Origin: UBA1181 sp045226255
GTDB taxonomy: Bacteria; Bacteroidota; Bacteroidia; Bacteroidales; Paludibacteraceae
Reading direction: 5' to 3'
NCBI GenBank assembly: GCA_045226255.1
Contig: JBGVCG010000012.1
Coordinates: 117,674 to 181,673, forward strand
Length of the DNA: 64,000 nt
This document shows positions 51,732 to 60,411 of this stretch, piece after piece; the first letter of the stretch is position 1; every line of letters starts with the position of its first letter. The notes under the pieces are model-generated. The model saw only the letters and a list, made by a program, of their open reading frames with translations, had not been told where the DNA came from and did no database searches. The position numbers and the translations under genes were made by a program.

Positions 51732-53104
51732 AAAAGAAGAGTGTTTATTTCCTGGGTATCGGAGGCATCGGCATGAGCGCCTTGGCGAGGTATTTCAAGG
51801 CGAAAGGCTTTGAGGTGGCTGGCTATGACCGTACTCGTTCCACTCTGACAAGTGAACTGGAGCAGGAGGGCATTGATGTCCACTATGAGGATAGCGTCGA
51901 TTTGATCCCTGAGTCTTTCCGTAATGCGGAGAAGACGCTGGTCGTCTATACGCCTGCGGTACCTGCCTCCATGTCTGAATTCTCTTGGTTCCGCGACAAT
52001 GGATTCGAGGTGATGAAACGCTCTCAGATCTTAGGCGAGGTGACGCGCATGCAACGTGCCATCTGCGTTTCAGGTACCCATGGCAAGACCACGACCTCCA
52101 CGATGATTTCGCATCTTTTGCATAATTCTCACGTGGAGTGCAACGCCTTCTTGGGCGGTATATCGAAGAACTTCTCCCGCAACCTGCTTCTCTCTGACAA
52201 GAGCGACTTGGTGGTGGTGGAGGCGGATGAGTTCGACCACTCGTTCCTTACCCTCTCCCCTTACATGGCTGTCGTGACGGCGGTGGATGCGGACCATCTG
52301 GATATCTACGGGACGGTCGAGAACTACCGGAAGGGATTCGAGGACTTTGTCTCCCTGATTCTCCCGGGCGGTGTCCTGCTGATGAAGAAGGACTTGCCTA
52401 TCGAGCCTAAGCTGAACAAGGATGTTAGACTATATTCCTATTCTGTTGAGGAGGGTGATTTCCATGCGGCGAACATCCGTATCGGCGGTGGAGAAATTGT
52501 TTTCGACTTCGTGACGCCGGAGTGTGTCATCCGTGACATCCAGTTGGGTGTGCCGGTCTATGTCAACATAGAGAACGGTGTGGCCGCCATGGCGATGGCC
52601 TACCTGAATGGTGTGACCGAGCAGGAGATCCGTGCGGCGATGAAGAGCTTCGCAGGTGTGAAGCGTCGTTTCGACTTCCACATCAAGACGAAGGACTTCG
52701 CCTTCTTGGACGATTATGCACACCATCCGCAGGAGCTGAAATCGAGCATCGAGTCGGTTCGTGCCCTGTACCCTGGCAAGCGTATCTGCGGCGTCTTCCA
52801 GCCTCACTTGTACACTCGTACGCGTGACTTGGCGGATGACTTCGCCCGTAGCCTCTCCTTGTTGGATGAGTTGGTGCTGCTGGACATCTATCCGGCTAGG
52901 GAAAAACCGATCGAGGGGGTCAACTCCCAGATGTTGCTGGATAAGGTGACCATCAAGGATAAATGCCTCTCTTCGAAGCAGGGATTGGTCGATTGCTTGT
53001 CGCACAAGGATTTCGACGTGCTGCTGATGGTGGGGGCGGGTGACCTTGACCTGCTGATTCCGGAGGTGGAGAAGAAGATGAGGGAGCTAAAAGTTAAGAG
53101 TTAA
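51728..53104 (+). CDS. murC: UDP-MurNAc:L-alanine ligase
   Basis: This 458-residue Mur ligase has FLGIGGIGMSALA at the start, P-loop SGTHGKTTTS, DEFDHSFL and the DDYAHHP motif. It adds the first amino acid of the stem. Its stop codon lies inside a tandem AGTTAAG repeat. It overlaps murG by four bases. Confidence 0.96.
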   Translation: MKKKSVYFLGIGGIGMSALARYFKAKGFEVAGYDRTRSTLTSELEQEGIDVHYEDSVDLIPESFRNAEKTLVVYTPAVPASMSEFSWFRDNGFEVMKRSQILGEVTRMQRAICVSGTHGKTTTSTMISHLLHNSHVECNAFLGGISKNFSRNLLLSDKSDLVVVEADEFDHSFLTLSPYMAVVTAVDADHLDIYGTVENYRKGFEDFVSLILPGGVLLMKKDLPIEPKLNKDVRLYSYSVEEGDFHAANIRIGGGEIVFDFVTPECVIRDIQLGVPVYVNIENGVAAMAMAYLNGVTEQEIRAAMKSFAGVKRRFDFHIKTKDFAFLDDYAHHPQELKSSIESVRALYPGKRICGVFQPHLYTRTRDLADDFARSLSLLDELVLLDIYPAREKPIEGVNSQMLLDKVTIKDKCLSSKQGLVDCLSHKDFDVLLMVGAGDLDLLIPEVEKKMRELKVKS

Positions 53105-53119
53105 GAGTTAAGAGTTAAG
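53092..53119. repeat. heptanucleotide tandem repeat AGTTAAG x 4 at the murC stop
   Basis: Four exact AGTTAAG units contain the murC stop codon and fill most of the gap to ftsQ. It is the same kind of junction repeat as at 14181-14207. Confidence 0.85.
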
Positions 53120-53128
53120 CGTTAGGTG

Positions 53129-53863
53129 ATGTTACATAAACGTTGGGTGAAAATATCGTTGGTTGTCTTGGTGATCGGCTATTTGTCGTTCGCCGTGAAG
53201 ATGTTCGCCTATAAGTCGGACGAGACGGTTTGCCCAAGGATTCGTGTGACCATCAGTGATGCTGACCAATTGAATTTCGTGACCCGGGACGACGTGAAGG
53301 AGCTGTTGAAGGACAAGACGGTCTGCCCTGACGGTAAACGCTTGGACCATATCGATACGGATTATATGGAGAACTACCTGAGAGGTAAGTCCCGTATCAA
53401 GACCGCCGAGTGTTTCAAGACGCCCAATGGGGAGTTGCGGGTGACGGTGACGCAGCGCGAGCCGATCCTGCGGGTGAAGGGAATGTATGGTGATTTCTAT
53501 GTTGACAGCGAGCGTAAGATAATGCCGCTTTCTTCTGTCTTCACCGCTTACGTGCCGATCGCTACGGGTTATGTCACCAAGGAATTGGCGCTGGGCGATT
53601 TGGGCGAGTTTGCCTTGTTTCTGCGCGATCATGCGTTCTGGAACGCTCAGATTGAGCAAATCGATGTGGCGAAGAACGGCGAGGTGACGCTGGTGCCGCG
53701 TGTGGGTGATCAGATGATTCTTATGGGCTCGCTGGAGAACTATAAGGAAAAGTTGGATAAGCTCTACGCTTTATATGTGGAAGGTTTTAACAAAATAGGT
53801 TGGAATAAATACAAACAGATCTCGCTGAAGTATGAGGGGCAGGTCGTTTGTACAAAAAAATAG
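53129..53863 (+). CDS. ftsQ: cell division protein FtsQ
   Basis: This 244-residue bitopic protein has one N-terminal helix (VVLVIGYLSFAVKMF) and a periplasmic part with a weak POTRA-like region (LKDKTVCPDGKRLDHID) and LRVTVTQREPILRV. Identity rests on position between murC and ftsA and on this layout. The ATG at 53129 is preferred over the GTG at 53126. Confidence 0.9.
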   Translation: MLHKRWVKISLVVLVIGYLSFAVKMFAYKSDETVCPRIRVTISDADQLNFVTRDDVKELLKDKTVCPDGKRLDHIDTDYMENYLRGKSRIKTAECFKTPNGELRVTVTQREPILRVKGMYGDFYVDSERKIMPLSSVFTAYVPIATGYVTKELALGDLGEFALFLRDHAFWNAQIEQIDVAKNGEVTLVPRVGDQMILMGSLENYKEKLDKLYALYVEGFNKIGWNKYKQISLKYEGQVVCTKK

Positions 53864-53873
53864 GAGGAGCAAT

Positions 53874-55211
53874 ATGGACGAGATTAAGTATTCAGATGTG
53901 GTAGTTGCGGTGGATTTGGGAAGCCGCAATATCCGTGGCGTGATTGGCCACAAGAACAAGGAAGGTAAGTTGGATATTCTATGGGCCACTTCCATCCCTT
54001 CGGAGGGTAGCATTGTGAATGGTGTTGTTTTTAACATCGATTCGGCGGCGTTCCAAATCAAACAGTTGATCATCAGGCTAAGGAATAAGCTGAACGGACT
54101 GTTGAACGCCTCTTCAGAAGACCCTTCGTTGCGGATTTCGTATGATATTACGGATGTGTATGTGGGCCTTCATGGAAAATCGATCCATGGAGATGTGAAT
54201 GAGTTGATGCGCCTTTTGGGTTCCGAGTACGTCTCCGAGGAGAATGTCCATGCGATGGAGGAGGAGAACCTCCGTATGCGTGTCGCAGGCTCCCGGAAAA
54301 TCATTGAGGTTGTTCCGCTTGAGTATGTGGTGGATGGTATGGTCGTGGATGACCCTGTGGGGTGTGTCTGCGACAATCTCCGTGCCCGCTTCCTGAACAT
54401 CTATGGTGAATGCTTCGTGGAGGATAATCTGCGTAAGTGTTTCGATATTATCAATGGAAGCATGAATACGGACACTGCCTCAAATATTAAGATCACTCCT
54501 CACTTTATCCTCTCGTCCCGTCATTTGTCTGATGCCGTGCTCTCTCCTGAACAGAAGGAGGTGGGTTGTATGCTCCTGGATTTCGGTGCGCAGACGACTT
54601 CCCTCTCCATCTATCATGAAAGGAAGCTCCGTTTCTTGCATGTCTTTAATTTCGGTAGCGACTTGATCACGAACGATATCGCTTCCCTGAGGTTGCCTTG
54701 GGAGATCTCGGAAAAGTTGAAGACCTCATTTGGCCAAGCGATGCAGTCCATGGTCACTAATCCTGCCGTTGTGGATATCGATGCGGACCGTCATGTGGAT
54801 ACCATGACGTTGGCGGGTATCATCGAGTCCCGTGTGTCGGATTTCCTTGTCCGCATCAACAATGCGATGATGGTCTCTGGCTACAGCTCATGCTTGGATT
54901 CCATCGTCATCGTTGGTGGTGGTGCTAAATTGGGGAATATAATCGAGAAAATTGAAAAAGAGACGGGCATTCCTACCCGTTTCGGAGATATACGTGTCCT
55001 TTCGCACAATACGGAGTCTGAGGAGTACTCGGATGTGACTTACGCTTCCGTAATGGGTATCCTCTATTCTGCGGATGCGGGATGCGTCACAGTCCGTGAA
55101 TCTTCCGATGAAAGACCTAAGAAGGGCAAGAAGGTTAAGACGGGAGGCGGAATCATCCCTACTATTTGGGGTAGGATGGTGGGTAAGATGGATGAGATGT
55201 TCGATGAATGA
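53874..55211 (+). CDS. ftsA: cell division protein FtsA
   Basis: This 445-residue actin-like ATPase has phosphate-1 loop VAVDLGSRNIRG and phosphate-2 LLDFGAQTTSLSI, then IVGGGAKLGNI for adenosine. The C-terminal helix (IPTIWGRMVGKMDEMF) is likely the membrane-targeting amphipathic segment. It tethers FtsZ to the membrane. The start at 53874 (MDEIKYSD) removes an upstream extension that overlaps ftsQ. Confidence 0.95.
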   Translation: MDEIKYSDVVVAVDLGSRNIRGVIGHKNKEGKLDILWATSIPSEGSIVNGVVFNIDSAAFQIKQLIIRLRNKLNGLLNASSEDPSLRISYDITDVYVGLHGKSIHGDVNELMRLLGSEYVSEENVHAMEEENLRMRVAGSRKIIEVVPLEYVVDGMVVDDPVGCVCDNLRARFLNIYGECFVEDNLRKCFDIINGSMNTDTASNIKITPHFILSSRHLSDAVLSPEQKEVGCMLLDFGAQTTSLSIYHERKLRFLHVFNFGSDLITNDIASLRLPWEISEKLKTSFGQAMQSMVTNPAVVDIDADRHVDTMTLAGIIESRVSDFLVRINNAMMVSGYSSCLDSIVIVGGGAKLGNIIEKIEKETGIPTRFGDIRVLSHNTESEEYSDVTYASVMGILYSADAGCVTVRESSDERPKKGKKVKTGGGIIPTIWGRMVGKMDEMFDE

Positions 55212-55266
55212 TCATCCTAATCCTCCAGTATCGCTGTTTTCATGAGAAAATAAAAACTTTAAGTAT

Positions 55267-56742
55267 ATGAACGAGAACCAATTTACAGAAGACGAACTCA
55301 ATGAAGAGATTGAGGAGCAAGAGCAACCTATCATCAAGGTGATTGGTGTGGGTGGTTGTGGCGGAAACGCTGTCAACTACATGTATAACATGGGCGTGAA
55401 GAACGTGAATTTTGTTGTCTGCAACACGGATAAACAGGATTTGCGCAAATCTCCTGTCCCTACAAAAATCCAATTGGGCGAGAAGGGATTGGGCGCAGGT
55501 TGTAAACCTGAAGTGGGTTTGCAGGAGGCGCAGAAATCCATCGAGGAGATCAACGCTATCTTGGATGACCATACTGAGATGGTCTTCATCACCGCCGGAA
55601 TGGGCGGAGGTACGGGTACGGGTGCCGCTCCTCTCATCGCTAAAACAGCCAAGGAGAAGGGTATCCTCACCGTTGCCATAGTGACCATCCCCGCTCTCTT
55701 CGAGGGTGATGAGAAGGTGAACCAGGCGCTTCTGGGCGTCGAGGAGATGAAGAAGAACGTGGATGCTATCCTTATCATCAATTCCCAAAAGATTCTGGAT
55801 ATGTATGGTGATATGTTCCTGGACGACGCTTACGCTAAGGGTGACGAGATCCTGGCGACTGCCGCTAAGGGCATCGCGGAGATCATCACGCTTTCCGGAC
55901 GTATGAACATAGATATGGCGGATGTCAGAACGGTCATGACGGATAGTGGCGACGCTATCATGGGTGCCGCGAAGGCGAACGGCCAGGACCGTGCGATCTC
56001 TGCTATCCAACAGGCTTTGGACTCTCCGTTGCTGGTCAGCACGAACCTTTCTGGCGCGAAGAATATCCTTCTGAACATTACGCATAGCAAGGAGTGTAGG
56101 ATTACAACCAATGAGGTGACCATCATCCGTGATTACTTGAGCAAACAGATCGATGGTAGCACTAAGATTATTTGGGGTGTTATGCAGGATGATTCCTTGG
56201 GCGATAATTTGGGTGTGACTATCGTGGCGACGGGCTTCGATTTCTCTAAACAAAGGGGCAACTCCTCCCAACCTCAACGTCCTGCCGTGTCACCACAACA
56301 TGTCTCGCTGAATGGTGAAAGGAACGGAAACATGAACGGAGGATCTTATAACTCTGCTCAACAGAATAACAACAATATCGTCTTCACTATCTCCCCCGCA
56401 TCGCAGCAAAGGAGTGGACAGGTGTTCCAACAACCTCAGCAGAACCCTCAGCCGGTTTCTCAGCAGGATAATTACGGACTCTATTACACGAAGGAGGAAC
56501 TGAATGGTAATCGTATGGACAAACGTGGATACGAACGTCCTACGGAACAACAGATGGGGCAGATGCCTCACGTTTCTCTGGATATGAGCGATAGTGATTT
56601 GAGTATGCCTTCTTACCAAAGGGGAAACTCTCAATATGAGTCCCGATACAAAAATTCTCAGATTTCCGTGATGGACATGGACGACGAGAATAATTCGGTC
56701 TCTAATAAGAAAAATGGTTTCTTGTATGACAATGTGGATTGA
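55267..56742 (+). CDS. ftsZ: cell division GTPase FtsZ, main copy
   Basis: This 491-residue tubulin homologue has the signature GMGGGTGTGAAP (111-122), NIDMADVRTVM for the catalytic loop, and a long Gln/Asn-rich linker (about residues 320-440). The C-terminal conserved peptide is probably DLSMPSYQRG, followed by an extra tail ending NGFLYDNVD. It forms the division ring. Eight bases separate it from a second ftsZ. Confidence 0.97.
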   Translation: MNENQFTEDELNEEIEEQEQPIIKVIGVGGCGGNAVNYMYNMGVKNVNFVVCNTDKQDLRKSPVPTKIQLGEKGLGAGCKPEVGLQEAQKSIEEINAILDDHTEMVFITAGMGGGTGTGAAPLIAKTAKEKGILTVAIVTIPALFEGDEKVNQALLGVEEMKKNVDAILIINSQKILDMYGDMFLDDAYAKGDEILATAAKGIAEIITLSGRMNIDMADVRTVMTDSGDAIMGAAKANGQDRAISAIQQALDSPLLVSTNLSGAKNILLNITHSKECRITTNEVTIIRDYLSKQIDGSTKIIWGVMQDDSLGDNLGVTIVATGFDFSKQRGNSSQPQRPAVSPQHVSLNGERNGNMNGGSYNSAQQNNNNIVFTISPASQQRSGQVFQQPQQNPQPVSQQDNYGLYYTKEELNGNRMDKRGYERPTEQQMGQMPHVSLDMSDSDLSMPSYQRGNSQYESRYKNSQISVMDMDDENNSVSNKKNGFLYDNVD

Positions 56743-56749
56743 TTAAGGC

Positions 56750-57880
56750 ATGATAGATCTACATGAGGACATATTTATTCGGCCGGATCTGCCCGATTCG
56801 AACCCTATCGTGAAGATTGTGGGCGTCGGGGGCTGTGGCGGTAATGTGGTGCAGCATGTCTATGATTTGCAGGTGGAGGACGTCTCTTTCGCAATTTGCA
56901 ATACAGACCGTAAGGCTCTCCGTAATTCGACTGTGCCTGTGAAGATACAGTTGGGCGATGGCCTGGGCGCGGGGGGTAATCCTGAAGTTGGCTTGCGCAT
57001 AGCGGAGGATTCTCTGGACGAGCTGAAAGACCTTTTTTCTGATGGCACCGAGATGGCTTTCGTCACGGCTGGCTTCGGAAAGGGTACGGGTACGGGTGCT
57101 GGACCTTATGTGGCGCAGGTGTCTAAGTCGAGAGGTGTCCTGACGGTGGGTTTTGTCTGCTTGCCCCCTGATATCGAGGGCGAGACGAAGATGGAACTGG
57201 CGAAGAAGGGCGTGGAACAAATGCGCAAGAGCGCGGATGCTATCGTGTTGGTGGATACTCAACGTATCTTCGACCTCTATAGCGACCTCCCTATTAATGC
57301 CTCATTCGATAAGGCGGATGATCTCATGGCGGACGCCGCGAAGGCTATGGCTGATATCGTCACGAAGAGTGGCCGCATCAATATAGATATGGCGGATGTG
57401 CGTACTGTCTTGCAGGATAGCGGCGATGTGGTGATGGCTTATGGCAAGGCTTCGGGGAAGGACCGCGCCAGATTGGCTTTGGAGAATGCGTTGAATTCTC
57501 CTCTGTTGCTGCAATCCCAACTCTCCGGCGCAAAGGATATGCTGCTGAATATCATCACGTCGAACTCCCACTCGTTGATGACGAAGGAACTGAACGAAAT
57601 CCAGGATTATCTCAGGAAGGAGAAGGGGGTTGACAAAAAAACAAATTTGGTCATGGGTCTGATGGATGATGATGCGCTGGGTGAGGACCTGAGTGTGACC
57701 ATCGTGGCAACGGGACTCCGACCTGAAATAAGGGAACATGTGTCGCTTGATCTGGAGAAAGAATTTCCTGGGAAAAAACGCCCGTCTTCTTCTCCAACTC
57801 ATGTCTCTCTCTTCGATTTGGGCGATATGACGGAGGAGGAGATGAATAGCCCGGCTTATGGTAGATTGAATGAATTTTAA
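56750..57880 (+). CDS. second FtsZ paralogue (FtsZ2)
   Basis: This 376-residue protein is a divergent FtsZ encoded directly after the first. The signature reads GFGKGTGTGAGP (108-119), with Lys111 replacing a glycine; the catalytic loop NIDMADVRTVL is intact, so GTP hydrolysis may be retained. The linker is very short and the C-terminus (EEMNSPAYGRLNEF) resembles an FtsZ partner-binding peptide. It may copolymerise with or modulate FtsZ. A recent duplication is unlikely, because the two differ across their length. Confidence 0.93.
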   Translation: MIDLHEDIFIRPDLPDSNPIVKIVGVGGCGGNVVQHVYDLQVEDVSFAICNTDRKALRNSTVPVKIQLGDGLGAGGNPEVGLRIAEDSLDELKDLFSDGTEMAFVTAGFGKGTGTGAGPYVAQVSKSRGVLTVGFVCLPPDIEGETKMELAKKGVEQMRKSADAIVLVDTQRIFDLYSDLPINASFDKADDLMADAAKAMADIVTKSGRINIDMADVRTVLQDSGDVVMAYGKASGKDRARLALENALNSPLLLQSQLSGAKDMLLNIITSNSHSLMTKELNEIQDYLRKEKGVDKKTNLVMGLMDDDALGEDLSVTIVATGLRPEIREHVSLDLEKEFPGKKRPSSSPTHVSLFDLGDMTEEEMNSPAYGRLNEF

Positions 57881-57891
57881 AATATACGTTT

Positions 57892-58341
57892 ATGGCATTA
57901 TTTGATCAAATCAGCGAGGACATCAAAAAGGCGATGCTCGCACGTGATAAGGTGAAACTGGAGGCTCTCCGTGGTGTCAAGAAGGAGTTTATCGAGGCGA
58001 AAACGGCTAAGAACGCTGACGGAGAACTGAGCGATGACACTGCCCTGAAGATCCTTCAGAAAATGGTGAAACAGAGAAAAGAGTCCGCTGCCATCTTCAC
58101 GGAACAAAATCGTCCTGAGTTGGCCGAGAACGAATTGGCTGAGGCGGCCGTCATCGAGGTTTATCTGCCGAAACAGATGAGCGACGAGGAACTTACTGCT
58201 GCCGTGAAGGCTATCATAGAGGAGGTGGGTGCCACTTCCGCCAAAGATATGGGTAAGGTGATGGGTGTCGCTTCCAAGAAACTCGCCGGTAAGGCGGAGG
58301 GCAGACTTATCTCCGAAAAGGTAAAATCACTTCTGGCGTAA
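57892..58341 (+). CDS. YqeY-like (GatB/YqeY domain) protein
   Basis: This 149-residue protein carries the GatB/YqeY helical domain: MLARDKVKLEALRGVKKEF near 15-33, LPKQMSDEEL near 94-103 and DMGKVMGVASKKLAGKAEG near 119-137. The domain resembles the tRNA-binding tail of GatB, but free-standing versions have no settled role. It starts 11 bases after ftsZ2 and is followed by a terminator. Confidence 0.93.
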   Translation: MALFDQISEDIKKAMLARDKVKLEALRGVKKEFIEAKTAKNADGELSDDTALKILQKMVKQRKESAAIFTEQNRPELAENELAEAAVIEVYLPKQMSDEELTAAVKAIIEEVGATSAKDMGKVMGVASKKLAGKAEGRLISEKVKSLLA

Positions 58342-58432
58342 TCTCAGCCGAAGTGCTTCTCCGTGCGGTTGTATTGCGATTCCCAACCGCATAATAGCCA
58401 CCGAGGAACTGTTCCTTTCGGTGGCTTTTTTT
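58342..58432 (+). ncRNA. structured element copy 1: conserved-loop hairpin plus terminator
   Basis: GCGGTTG (58365-58371) pairs with CAACCGC (58384-58390) around the loop TATTGCGATTCC. A terminator stem GCCACCGA/TCGGTGGC (58397-58425) with seven T follows. Copy 2 at 58787-58888 keeps the loop while the stem ends change from GC to AT on both sides, which is compensatory. It also ends the ftsZ-yqeY transcript. It may be a small RNA or a dispersed terminator element. Confidence 0.55.
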
Positions 58433-58786
58433 GTTACACGTATCGGTTTTATTGATATTTAATATTTAATTGACATATTCGCACCCGCATTTAAAAAAAT
58501 CATCCCTGAAATTTGATTTATTTTAAAAGTTTGTTTATATTTATATCATAAGAATAAAAAACAGGAGAGTTTGTTATATTTCTTATGAAACAAAGTGAAT
58601 CATAGTTCGGCAAGATGTTGTGTGACAATCGATTAATGATGATCGAGAAGGGATGAGTATATCTCTTAGGGAACTTTGCACTCATGATGTTTCTCAATTT
58701 GAATTTCTTGATGAATGTGTCTGCGCATTTGATGAATCTGTGCGCCTGACAAGCGGGAAATGGACAATCCTTTTATTCGTAAATAT
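58433..58786. other. AT-rich intergenic stretch without a clear gene
   Basis: Only short frames occur (58666-58914 minus and 58760-58966 plus overlap the repeat element) and none has family features. Nothing else is recognisable. Confidence 0.45.
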
Positions 58787-58888
58787 GTTAGGAAGTCGTT
58801 GACTCCTAACCGTTTAGTGTATGGTTGTTTTGCGATTCCCAACCATGCTAATTGCCACCGGGGCGGGACTGCTTCGGTGGCATTTGTC
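58787..58888 (+). ncRNA. structured element copy 2
   Basis: A first hairpin GTTAGGA/TCCTAAC (58787-58810) is followed by ATGGTTG/CAACCAT (58821-58846) around loop TTTTGCGATTCC and by GCCACCG/CGGTGGC (58854-58881). The loop matches copy 1 at 11 of 12 bases, while both sides of the stem differ compatibly. The final T run is weaker than in copy 1. Confidence 0.5.
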
Positions 58889-59248
58889 CTTCTTCCGGTC
58901 TCTCTTTTCATCATGTTTATGAGGGTTGAAAAAAAATTGAAAAATTTTATGAATTTTTTTGTATAAAATATAGTTTTTTATTGCGAAAAGACTATATTTG
59001 CAGTGTAGAGGTTGTTCGACAATTAAGATTTGTCATGTTGAAGAATTGGTTGCTTTTTGAATGCCTTTATACTTTGAGATATTATGTGTGAGAAAATATT
59101 GACAAATATCTTTTCCTCATTCGCTTACAGGTTAGGTGAACGGTGATATGTGTTGTGTTTGATTGTCTGAAGCGGTTGGGAAACGAATTGGAAAATATAT
59201 AAAAAAACACCTTTTATTTGTAAACTTGCTCACGACATTGTTTTTGTC

Positions 59249-59328
59249 TAAGAGCGTTAGGTGTGGTTGATCGTGATTTTTAGCCATACCCAAAAGCCAT
59301 CGGAGTATCTCCTTCGATGGTTTTTTTT
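59249..59328 (+). ncRNA. structured element copy 3, diverged
   Basis: CTAA-loop-TTAG, then GTGTGGTT pairing by wobbles with AGCCATAC, then a CCATCG/CGATGG terminator (59297-59320) with eight T follow the same order as copies 1 and 2. The loop sequence is not conserved, so kinship is less sure. The terminator itself is convincing. Confidence 0.4.
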
Positions 59329-59371
59329 GTCCCTGTAAGGAAAGAAGATCTCCTTTGCTCTATAAATAAGA

Positions 59372-59400
59372 AAGGCGACAAGCCATCGACTCGTCGCCTT
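59372..59400 (-). terminator. terminator of serC-serA
   Basis: On the minus strand AAGGCGAC pairs with GTCGCCTT around a 13-base loop, followed by TTCTTATTT. It lies 24 bases after the serA stop. Confidence 0.75.
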
Positions 59401-59423
59401 CTTCATTGATCTATATGCGTTTG

Positions 59424-60341
59424 TTATTTGTTCACTCTGAACTTCTCGTTACCGTTCTTGATGAAGTCTACGATTTGCTTAGCGGCTGCGATACCGGCGT
59501 TGGTGTTGGCCTCAGTGGTCTGCGCACCCATCTTCTTAGGTGTTGAGAAGTAACGGCCCTCGAACTTAGCGAACTCGTCGTTGGCTGCTGGCATGATGTC
59601 CGTGATGTACTTCAGATCCTCGCGCTCAGCCATCAACTTGAGCAAACCTGCCTCGTCGATAACCTCCTTGCGGGCTGTGTTGATCAACACGGCGCCCTTC
59701 TTCATTTGGCCTACCATATCGTAGTTGATGCTGTTCTTCGTCTCAGGCGTTGCAGGGATGTGCAAAGAAACGATGTCGCAAGTCTTGAACAACTCGTTCT
59801 GGTTGGCTACCGCCTTCACACCAGCTGATTCGATGGCTGATGCTGGGCAGAACGCGTCGTAAGCGTATACGTCCATGCCGAAGCCCTTCGCGATGCGAGC
59901 CACGTTGCGGCCTACGTTTCCGAATGCCAACAAACCGAGCTTCTTGCCCATCAACTCGGAACCGGACTTTCCGTTGTAGAAGTTACGTGCGGCGAATACC
60001 AACAATCCGAATACCAACTCAGCTACCGCATTGGCGTTCTGGCCTGGAGTGTTCATCACGCATACGTTGTGTGCGGTGGCTGCTGCTAAGTCTACGTTGT
60101 CGTATCCTGCACCTGCGCGAACGACGATCTTCAACTTCTTCGCTGCGTCGAACACCTCAGCGTCGATCACATCGCTACGGATGATGATTGCCTCAGCGTC
60201 AGCCGCTGCGTCCAACAACTGCTTCTTCTCTGTGTATTTCTCCAAAAGGACCATGTCGAATCCGGCAGCGTCCAACTCTTTCTTTATACCGTCGATGGCT
60301 ACTTTAGCGAACGGTTTTTCTGTGGCTACTAATACCTTCAT
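59424..60341 (-). CDS. serA: D-3-phosphoglycerate dehydrogenase, short form
   Basis: This 305-residue enzyme oxidises 3-phosphoglycerate, the first step to serine. The Rossmann motif is GLLAFGNVGRNVARIA near 134-149; IVRAGAGYDNVD and the LHIPATPETKNS region match the family. It lacks the ACT regulatory domain, so it is probably not feedback-inhibited by serine in the usual way. It lies downstream of serC with a REP-like palindrome between. Confidence 0.93.
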   Translation of the reverse strand: MKVLVATEKPFAKVAIDGIKKELDAAGFDMVLLEKYTEKKQLLDAAADAEAIIIRSDVIDAEVFDAAKKLKIVVRAGAGYDNVDLAAATAHNVCVMNTPGQNANAVAELVFGLLVFAARNFYNGKSGSELMGKKLGLLAFGNVGRNVARIAKGFGMDVYAYDAFCPASAIESAGVKAVANQNELFKTCDIVSLHIPATPETKNSINYDMVGQMKKGAVLINTARKEVIDEAGLLKLMAEREDLKYITDIMPAANDEFAKFEGRYFSTPKKMGAQTTEANTNAGIAAAKQIVDFIKNGNEKFRVNK

Positions 60342-60362
60342 ATCTGTATCTTTTTAATGATA

Positions 60363-60388
60363 TAGAGACGCAGCACGCTACGTCTCTA
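60363..60388. repeat. REP-like palindrome, TAGAGACG type
   Basis: TAGAGACG and CGTCTCTA enclose a smaller AGC/GCT stem, between serC and serA. It resembles the palindrome at 5356-5381. Confidence 0.6.
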
Positions 60389-60411
60389 CTATCATGGATT
60401 ATTATTTCTGA

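Noticed and set aside
58666..58966. Two short frames (58666-58914 minus, 58760-58966 plus) as protein genes
   Set aside because: They overlap the structured repeat element; the matching frame in copy 1 has no start codon, so similarity reflects the RNA or DNA element rather than a protein.
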